A stretch of 10,053 nt of DNA from Pinguiococcus pyrenoidosus (Eukaryota > Sar > Pinguiophyceae > Pinguiochrysidales > Pinguiochrysidaceae), in the NCBI GenBank assembly GCA_019677205.1, contig JAAMXY010002041.1, forward strand, positions 1-10,053, read 5' to 3'. The position numbers and the translations under genes were made by a program. The notes below the pieces were generated by a model that did not search any database, was not told the origin of the DNA, and saw nothing but the letters and a program-made list of their open reading frames with translations. The number at the start of each line of letters is the position of its first letter. Position 1 is the stretch's first letter. Positions 1-7,260 of this stretch are shown piece by piece.

Positions 1-1184
1 ATGTCGTGGGAATTAGAATCAAATCTTTTGGTGGATTTTGGAGATTGCGGAGCCATGGCATGGCAGCGTAGATGGGATTGAAGAGCAAAGTGGAAACGGA
101 TTGAAGAGACTGGAATTGGACCAATCGTGAGGTTCAGAGGAGCGGCTCGTGACGTCAGGGAAGGAAGTCGACGGATGTTTGGCTGGGGGAATCGGAATCC
201 TTTCATCCGCATCTACGCGTGCAGAAACGGAGGTAGTTTTGTCAGCTGCCCGTTCGTGACTTCCATTCGTTCTGTGCAGTCGTGCGTCAAATGCATACCA
301 TGCATGCGATGAGCTCAACTCGCCTCATGGAATGCTCTCGAAGAAAGTGGCGAGGTGCGCTCAAGCTCAGAGCTCGACGCCGCAGCCGCAACTTTGCCCC
401 CACGCTCCCCACCATTCAGGATTGCGCACCGCGCGGCGCACGGCGTCCAAAATGCTGGCCCGCGCATGCATGGCTCGAACTGCCATACAAACGCCGAGGA
501 GGCGCGGCAGCGGCCCCGCCAAGCGAACGACGTACGATCAAGACTTGTGTGGCTGCATTCGCCCACGCACATGTGGTTGCGGAGCTCGAGCCGCCCACGC
601 CGCAGAGGGCACGCATCGGCTTCTCCGATTTTCATGCTGCCCGGCTTCAGGCTTTGATGATTCAAGATTCCCATTCTTGCAAATTCAAATTCAAATTTCC
701 ATTTCTGGATTTCTGGATTTCTGGATTTCTGGATTTCTGGATTTTCGAATTTCTGGATTTCCGAATTTCTGGGCCCAAGAATCTTCTTTTGATTGCTCAT
801 GACCGCTCAGGATTGCGTCGCAGCCAAGGAGCAAGGAGTACGCGAGTACATTCCAGAATCCACCTCATCCAATGGCCATCCTCCATGATGTCTTCCTTCC
901 GCAATAATTCTGGGCCTCAGAGTTTCAAAGAGGGGAAAAATATTTTAATCTACCGTCTCCAGTTATCCAAGCATACAACGTCTCCGCAGCGAATCCAGTC
1001 TGTCTTGGCGCGCGCGGCCGCCACACGCGCTGCGCTTGAGATTCTGGGCGCGGAGGGCCAACTTTGTTCCCCAGACGTAGAATGTGGCGTGCTTCGCCAC
1101 GGCGAGAGAGATAACGCGGACAGCTGCAGAATCCGGGTGTTTCCAGAAGGTGGGAAAGGGCGTCTCTGGCGTTCTTCCGAGGCC
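1..1184. other. Upstream region without a confident gene
   Basis: No stretch here resembles a protein family I know. Several frames on both strands are open between about 315 and 800, but they overlap each other, and where they cross the 701-772 repeat they give the same repetitive Phe/Ile/Ser/Trp peptide. This is what a stop-poor GC-rich or repetitive stretch looks like rather than a gene. The frame of the downstream deubiquitinase is open all the way back to 282, but the extra translation is low-complexity and basic and does not look like any domain. The region probably carries the promoter and 5' UTR of the deubiquitinase gene. Exons of an unseen gene entering from the left cannot be excluded. 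Confidence 0.6.
701..772. repeat. 8-bp tandem minisatellite, nine units
   Basis: Nine consecutive copies of the 8-bp unit ATTTCTGG fill exactly 72 bp. Units six and eight are variants ending in TCGA and CCGA. Just before it, 681-698 holds three imperfect copies of a 6-bp AAATTC unit. The array is AT-rich in a GC-rich setting. Because 8 is not a multiple of 3, three units make an 8-codon peptide period, so every frame gives the same repetitive peptide. It lies about 410 bp upstream of the deubiquitinase start codon. No function is evident. Confidence 0.9.
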
Positions 1185-3142
1185 ATGGGCAACACCTTTG
1201 CTACGCGCCTGCTGAGCGCCAAAGACATCGAGGAGACCCTGACTGCTGGAGAGCTGCGCCAGCTCAGCGCAGCCTTCCGGAGAGCATGCGGCCACCGAGA
1301 CGCGCTGGACTCCAGGAGTTTCCGCCGGCTCATCTTAGCGCCTTTCCCCATTATGCCGCCGTTAGTGTCCGAAGCGCTCTTCAACGCGTTCTCGATGGGA
1401 CGAAAGGTGAGCTCCAGGGCAATGTGTAGGAGTCGTCGAGCCCGGGCTCAGCAGGTGGTGGGGGGCAGAGCCAGCCGAGACCTTCGCGAGGAAACGGAAT
1501 GACGCAAAACGAATGTGCGGGAGAAGCTGGACACCGCTGGCAAACTCGACAGAGAAAGGAGCAATGGAAGGGCTGCTGGAAAGCCACACCGGATGAAAAG
1601 GGAGAGCATCAGTGAGAGAAGGAGGGTTCAGAAAGGGAAACAACAAGAAGAGGCGCCCATGAGAAGATATGCTTCGCGTCTAGCAGCTACTTCATGCTGG
1701 GCCAGCCGTGCTCCGGCGACGCATCCTTTGTGCGTTTTGTTTTTTTTGGGGTCGCTGATGCGTTTTCTTTTCGCCCTTTGTAACAGACTGTGGATTTGCA
1801 TGATACCCTGGCAGCGATTGCGGTGATCATGCACGGCCAGCCGACGACGAGGGCGCAGTTTCTTTACCGAGTGTATGACATTCACAACGACGGCATCGTC
1901 AGCATTGAGCGCCTCAAGCGCTTCCTCTGCGTCGTGCATGGCCATGATTTCTTTAGCAAGGGCGGTGCCCTGGCAACGGCGGCCAAGCGGCAACTGGAAG
2001 AGATCTTCTACGACGGTACGATTCCGCGTGGGGGTCTGGCTTGTCTGCAACTGCAACTGCGACGACGCGACGACGCGACGACGCGAGACCGGACGCTGAT
2101 CTCTTCTCCTCTTTCCCTTTTTCGTTTCGCCACGTGGTTCTTCTGGGCAGGTGGATCTCTTCTGTCGGATCTGTCCGCGGAGGAGTTCGAGGCAAGGATG
2201 TCGCTCACTTTGACGATCGCGGGCACCACCCATGTGCTGCTGGAGTGGATCCATGACGTGCTGCGGGTGGTCCTGAAGCCGTTGCCGCAAAAGACGCTCC
2301 GCCTGGAGCGGCGCTTCAGCTCCGAAGCGGAACTGCAGGCGCTCGCCCAGCGGTATCGCGTTGCCCGAGAAGCTCTCGTGGACATGAAGTCTCGGTTCTA
2401 CAAGGAGTGCAACAGCACCAAATCGGGGGAGTTTGATCTGGAGGTCTTCAAAAAATGCGTCGCCGGGAGGTTATCGCCAACGCTGACGAAGCGGATCTTT
2501 GAGCTCGGCCTCGGCCTCGGCCTCGGCACGGTCCAAGGCTCGCGACGCGGGCCAAAGGCGTGGGGGATCACCAATTTTTGTGCCTTTGGGATGCTCTGGG
2601 CGCGGGGAGACAGCGCATCGCAGGCGGCGACGCTCTTCCGCGTCTTCAGCCGACAGCCAGAGGAAGTGGTGGAGCGACCAGCTAGCTCGGCAAGCGACGG
2701 CCCGAACCTGGCGATCACGCTGACGGTCGAAGAAGCGCTGGAGCTCTTCCAGACTCTCGTGGAGCATAGCATTCGCATGGGCCTGCCGGAAGCGCCCGCC
2801 AGCTGCGGTGCCGACGCGGCTGCCATTGCCTTGGAAGATGTCCTGAAGGCCTGGAACACAAGGTGGAAAAGCGTGGAAGAGCTGGTCTCGTCGCTGGTCA
2901 AGCCGGCGCAGGCCACCGCGGAGGGCAGCGACTCGTCCGGAAGCCTCGTGCTAACCCTGGCGGCATTCGACGACTGGGTCCGAGGCCACCCATCCAGGGA
3001 GCAGCTGCTGCATGATCTCCGGTATGTTTCGATCATTGGCTTGGGGATCTACCCGGCGGTGCGCCAGCATGAGAAGGTGGCGATCTTCCAATGCATCATC
3101 GAGTACCAAAGGCAGAACTGCGATGAGAATGCCGGGAGGATA

Positions 3143-3173
<31 letters not shown>

Positions 3174-6100
3174 ATAGACCGCCCCACCCGCAAAGCCGGA
3201 ATCCCTTGAGCTCGTCCAGGGCGGCTCCAGGCATGGCCCAGGCGTTGCCCATCAGGGGCTCTCCAGCTTCGCCTCAAGCGACCATGACCTCTTCGATTCG
3301 GAGGAAACTGCGGCAGAGGAACAAGGTGGGCAACGCGCTGGCGGAAACGAAGCAGGCGAGCGCGGGCGAGGCGGAGCCCCCTCCCAATCCGCAGTACGGC
3401 AGGGAGGGAACTCTGTGGTGCCTCGTGAATGGATCGTGGTGGCAGATGTGGTCGCAGCACGTGAGCATCAGCTCCGTACAGCGGAAGCCCGCGGCCAACA
3501 GGGTCCCCATGCAGCTCAGCTCGTCGGACGGCATCTTCGGCCAGTCAGAAGCCACGGAGCAGTCCATGGTGATCCAGAACGGCGTGCTTCTCCAGGGAAA
3601 GTCGAACGTCAGGCTGAAGCCCGGATTGGCGCATGGCAAGCAGTTTGAGATCATTCCCCCGCGAGCTTGGCGAGCGCTCCAGAGCTGGTACGGCGGCGGA
3701 CCCATGATCGAGCGGAAGGTGGTGAAGGCGCGCGTCTCCCATCGTTCGAGAAGCGCGGGCAATGCGATGAACACGATCGAGAACGGGGCGAACACTCATG
3801 GAAGCACGGCGTGGTCTCTCCAGCTCGAGCTCTATCCGCTCTGTCTCCGCTTCGCCACCTGTGATCGGGATGGCAAGCCCAGGAAGACGGAGCACGAGAT
3901 GCTCGTCCCGAAGGAGGACCGGGTGCTGGATGTGATGAAACGGCTGGCGCAGCGGCTGAACGTGGACCCGACGATGATGAAGCTTTGGAACTACGCGAAC
4001 CCCAAGGATCGGTCCGGCCAGTCCGTCTTCTCGCCGATGCGCACCTTCCTCGAAGCCGGCGCGGTGGATGGACAGATGGTGCTGGTGGAGATCGCCTTGC
4101 GCGACGGCGTCTGGCCTCGCTCGAAGCTCGAGGAGGAGGACGATGCGCACGACGAGATCGACGACGATCCGGATGGCGAAGAGGGCGAGACACGGCGCGG
4201 CGACGGCCTCGTCGGCCTGAACAACCTCGGAAACACGTGCTTCATGAACTCAGCTCTGCAGTGCCTCGCGCACACAGACATCCTCAAGGACTACTTCCTC
4301 ACGAAGCAGTATCTCTACGACGTCAACACCGAGAACCCGCTCGGACAGCAAGGCAGGGTTGCGCACGTGTTCGCCCTCCTGATCCGCGAGATCTGGAGGG
4401 ACGGTGGGCGGAATCGGAACTTCACCCCGCGGCAGTTCAAGCGGGCGATCTCGACGGTGAACGACGGGCAGTTCGCGGGGAATGAGCAGCACGATGCGCA
4501 GGAGCTTCTGAGCTTCCTCCTCAGTGGCCTGAGCGAAGACTTGAATCGCATCGAGAAGAAGCCCTACATCGAGCATCCCGACAGCGACGGTCGACCCGAT
4601 GCAGAGCTCGCAGACATCTGGTGGAAGAACCACCTGCAGCGCGAGCTGAGCATCATCGTGGCGCTCTTTACCGGCCAGTTCAAGCAGGTGATGACCTGCT
4701 CGCACTGTGGATACGCTTCAGCCCGCTTCGAGGTCTTCACGACGCTCAGCCTGCCCCTTCCGCAAGACCCGAAGCGAACCATCGTCGTCCGCTACATTCC
4801 GGGGAAGGGATCAAGGCCTCTCTTCATGAGCGTCCGAGTGAATCGAGAGGGCTCCATTGCGGATGTGCTGGATACCCTGATCGACACCTTCGAGGAAGCC
4901 GAAGAACCACGAGATGACCGCTCGGGCCAGAACGGAATCGGAGCACTCCTCAATGGACGAGCGTCCAACTCGCGCGATGAAGACGGCGCGGAGGCCGAGG
5001 CCGGCTCTGCTGAGGATACCGACGTGACGCAAGACGAGGATGCGCAGCAGGACGGAGCCGAAGCCGAAGACGAAGACGAAGACGCAGACGAAGCCGAAGA
5101 CGAAGACGCGGACGCGGACGAGGACGAGGCCGAAGACGAGGAAGAGTTGGAGACTGATGAAGAAGACTCGCCGGTAGCTGAGCCGCGTGTCGAGCTCCCT
5201 CCGAAGCCGCTGCGCAAACACCTCTTCGTCGTTGACGTGCAGGACAGCGTGATCGTCGGCTTCGTGCCAAGCGACCGCAAGCTCAGCACGATTTCCGAGA
5301 CGGTGGTAGTCACGGTCATGGAGGTTTGCTGCGTTGGAGGTGGTGCAAACGACGAGCACAGAGCGAAGAGCGTGAAGGAGCCCGTCGACGACGACGATGA
5401 AGAAGACAACGAAGTGGTCGTGGAGGAGCGGTCCAACGACGATGCCAGAGACGCCATGGACGCGCTGGCCCGCCCAGGCGACGAGGAGGAGCCGGACTGG
5501 ACCGACGAAGAGCAGGAGGACGCGAATGGGGGGAGGAGGCCCCCTCCGCCTCCGGCGTCGCCGACGTCGGCCCGTCTGCAGCGGCCGAAGGAGCGCGCAG
5601 TCATCTTCCCGGTCGTGCATCGAACAATGGAGCCGCTCGGGCAGTACTTCCGACAGGCGCTGAAAGTCTCATTAGTGGGGATCCCGTTCCTCGTCAAGCT
5701 CACGCCGGCAAGTGGCGAGAAGGTCTCCTGCGCGCAGGTGTACGAGGCGGTGTACAAGCACTGCAAGCGCTTCTTCTACGACAGCGAGACCCTGCCTTCG
5801 CAGGACGTCGCGGGATCCGCGGACGGTCCGACGCCTGGGCCGGCGACCGACAGTACCAAGGATGACGTCGAGAACAGCGCCGACGAGGAGGGCTTCCAGG
5901 ACTACTTGCTCGCTCCCGTGTCCATGTTCCACGAGAACATGTTCACGGGCGACGTTCCCAAGTGGGGATTCCGGTTGCGCATCGTGTCGAGCAACTACCT
6001 GAGCGGACCTCGCAAGAGCTGGTTCGAGTCCTGCAATGGCCTCGGTCTGCCGGATTCCGACGAGGTGAGTCGACTCCCATCTCTCCTGCGCTTTGCTTTG

Positions 6101-6992
6101 CGTGCCGTCTTGGTTTCTTCGTTTGGGCGGCGAAGGCTCACAGTCCACTATGGAACGTCAGGCGCTCCCCCAGTTCCTTGACGACGAGGCCCTTGCCATC
6201 GATTGGCACTACAAGGTGTACCGCTCGGACATCTCCGCCGCGGAAATGCGGGCGGTGAGCCGCCACCCGAGCATCGAGGAGCACCAGAACCTGGACAAGC
6301 AGACGCTGAGCCTCACGAAGTGCTTGGAGGTCTTCTCGGAAGAAGAGAAGATCCCGGATGGGTTCTGCTCCAAGTGCCGCGTCTTCCGCAACACGACGCT
6401 CAAGTCGGAGCTCTGGCGCCTCCCGCCAGTGCTGGTGATCCACCTGAAGAGATTCCAGTTCACCAGCTACTCGAGAAGGAAGCTGAACAACCTAGTGCAG
6501 TTCCCCGTCGAGGGGCTGGACCTTCAGCAGTTCGTCGCAGACCCCAACGGAGTCACGAAGGGTGGCGAAGCGAGCGGGGGCGACAAGGCAGCACGTGACG
6601 AGGCCGGGGCGGAGGAGGAAGAAGAGGAGCGCTCCTTGGATGGAGGTGCTTCGTTGGAGATGGTGGCGGAGCCGCCGAATCGGAGTTGTCTCTTCGACCT
6701 CTTCGCCGTTGTCCACCACGTGGGCGTTCTCGGGGCTGGGCACTACGTAGCGACGCTGCTGGGGGAGGATGGAAAGTGGTACTGCTTCAATGACGGGCAG
6801 GTCCACGAGACGGGTCAGAAGGACATCGTGAGTCCGAGCGCATATGTACTTTTCTACCGAAGACGAGATCTTCAGAACGTGCCGCTCTCCGAGTTCTTCC
6901 CCGCCTCGGCCACGACCGCTGCGATTAGCGCGGAGGAGCTGAACGCCCTCGTGCAGCGCCGCGATCTCCAGAATAGGTGCGCTGTGATGTGA
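1185..6992 (+). CDS. USP32: USP32-type ubiquitin carboxyl-terminal hydrolase (EF-hand-like, DUSP, Ubl, USP, CaaX)
   Basis: Cysteine protease that removes ubiquitin from proteins. Inferred exons are 1185-1406, 1787-2015, 2151-6064 and 6144-6992, giving 1737 residues (human USP32 has about 1600). Order: a start MGNTFAT resembling an N-myristoylation site; a helical EF-hand-like region (residues 1 to about 440) with one degenerate loop at 105-116; a DUSP domain (about 450-675) with its WW..W and WYG motifs; a Ubl domain (about 705-807); then the USP domain (about 836-1700). The Cys box GLNNLGNTCFMNS puts the nucleophile at Cys847, the His box GAGHYVA gives His1655, and FNDG gives Asn1671 and Asp1672. 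The zinc-knuckle pairs are Cys1000/Cys1003 and Cys1530/Cys1533. The last four residues, CAVM, form a CaaX box, as in human USP32 (CVLQ). Start chosen for its GCCATGG context and USP32-like N-terminus. Odd: a 95-residue insert in the DUSP and long acidic inserts in the USP domain. The family call is very firm; exact splice sites are inferred. Confidence 0.95.
1407..1786 (+). other. Intron 1 of the deubiquitinase gene (380 nt)
   Basis: Donor is AAG followed by GTGAGC, acceptor is TAACAG. A T-rich tract runs from about 1738 to 1780, and CTGAT at about 1754-1758 is a plausible branch point some 29 nt before the AG. The upstream frame stops at 1500-1502 inside the intron. Joining codon 74 to 1787 in phase 0 gives a helix that aligns with the USP32 N-terminus. 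I see no gene or RNA inside the intron. Confidence 0.85.
2016..2150 (+). other. Intron 2 of the deubiquitinase gene (135 nt, in frame and stop-free)
   Basis: Donor GTACGA at 2016, acceptor CTGGGCAG ending at 2150, preceded by a strong C/T tract from about 2101. CTGAT at 2096-2100 could be the branch point. The length is 45 codons with no stop, so the frame reads straight through. Its translation is a run of Arg, Gln and Leu then Phe/Trp that has no match in USP32 proteins. Removing it joins IFYDG to GSLLSDLSAEEF with a length that fits the family. Phase 1 junction. Confidence 0.8.
2061..2084. repeat. Three 8-bp tandem units inside intron 2
   Basis: Three perfect copies of GACGACGC, preceded at about 2046-2060 by a CTGCAA repeat. 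It sits inside the inferred intron, which supports that stretch being non-coding. Confidence 0.85.
2504..2527. repeat. Hexanucleotide repeat coding for Leu-Gly
   Basis: Four perfect copies of CTCGGC in exon 3 of the deubiquitinase gene, coding an alternating Leu-Gly stretch in the EF-hand-like region. It is in frame, so unit loss or gain would not disrupt the protein. Confidence 0.85.
3143..3172. repeat. GCC trinucleotide repeat coding for polyalanine
   Basis: Four GCC, one ACC and five GCC codons, read in frame as Ala4-Thr-Ala5. It lies in the insertion that splits the DUSP domain, about residues 475-568. Confidence 0.9.
5057..5146. repeat. Acidic codon repeat (Ala/Asp/Glu)
   Basis: Thirty consecutive codons, all GCN, GAY or GAR, coding residues about 1120-1149 of the deubiquitinase as an irregular Ala-Glu-Asp string. 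It is the core of a longer acidic linker (about 1094-1157) between the two halves of the USP zinc knuckle. A second acidic stretch follows at about 5378-5530. Confidence 0.9.
6065..6143 (+). other. Intron 3 of the deubiquitinase gene (79 nt)
   Basis: Donor GAG followed by GTGAGT is a near-perfect consensus. The length is not a multiple of three, so an intron is required to move from the exon 3 frame to the exon carrying the second zinc knuckle and the His box. I chose the first CAG, ending at 6143. CAGs ending at 6161 and 6173 are also in phase 0, so the exact acceptor is uncertain by 6 or 10 residues. Confidence 0.85.
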
Positions 6993-7117
6993 ACTAGCCA
7001 AATTTCACAGATTCGATACCAAAGAGAGTTGCAGCTACTCGATCTGTGTCTATGGCAGCATCTGACACTCCCAGATCATTCCTCATCTTCATCTGATCAA
7101 CTCAAGACTGTGCAGCG

Positions 7118-7132
7118 TCTCGATTTGCGAGA
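7118..7132. repeat. Small inverted repeat (5-bp stem, 5-nt loop)
   Basis: TCTCG and its exact complement CGAGA flank ATTTG. The right arm can instead pair with TCTCG at 7136-7140 across a 3-nt loop, so alternative hairpins compete. It lies 126 bp past the deubiquitinase stop codon. Confidence 0.75.
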
Positions 7133-7135
7133 GCA

Positions 7136-7191
7136 TCTCGAGCTCGACGTCCCGACCTCGATGTCTCGAGCTCGACGTCCCGAACTCGATG
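7136..7191. repeat. 28-bp tandem direct duplication, palindrome-rich
   Basis: Two adjacent 28-bp copies, 7136-7163 and 7164-7191, differ at one base (C in the first, A in the second, at unit position 21). Each copy contains CGAGCTCG and GACGTC, both self-complementary, so the pair can fold in several ways. It sits between two convergent genes. No known element is recognised. Confidence 0.9.
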
Positions 7192-7260
7192 TCCTGACGG
7201 ACGCAGATGTAGGGTCCAATGCACATTTCTTAACCTGAACGAGGGGCCGGGCGGGTCTCC

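Larger units (their letters stand above)
6993..7260. other. Convergent intergenic region (shared 3' ends)
   Basis: This 268-bp gap separates the stop codons of two genes that face each other, so it must hold both 3' UTRs and both 3' end-forming signals. I see no AATAAA in either direction. Its notable content is a cluster of palindromes and a tandem duplication at 7118-7191. Confidence 0.75.

Noticed and set aside
315-802. Overlapping open frames on both strands, 156-161 residues each
   Set aside because: They overlap one another, and the repeat gives the same peptide pattern in them. No family resemblance.
282-1184. A 301-codon stop-free extension upstream of, and in frame with, the deubiquitinase start
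   Set aside because: The translation passes through the 8-bp repeat, is low-complexity and basic, and matches no domain. ATG 1185 has a strong context and gives an N-terminus like USP32.
2398-3036. A 212-residue minus-strand open frame
   Set aside because: Antisense of deubiquitinase exon 3; no recognisable protein.
4792-5766. A 324-residue Ser-rich open frame on the minus strand
   Set aside because: It is the antisense of the acidic codon repeat: GAC and GAR read backwards become Ser and Leu/Phe codons. The plus strand carries conserved USP residues.
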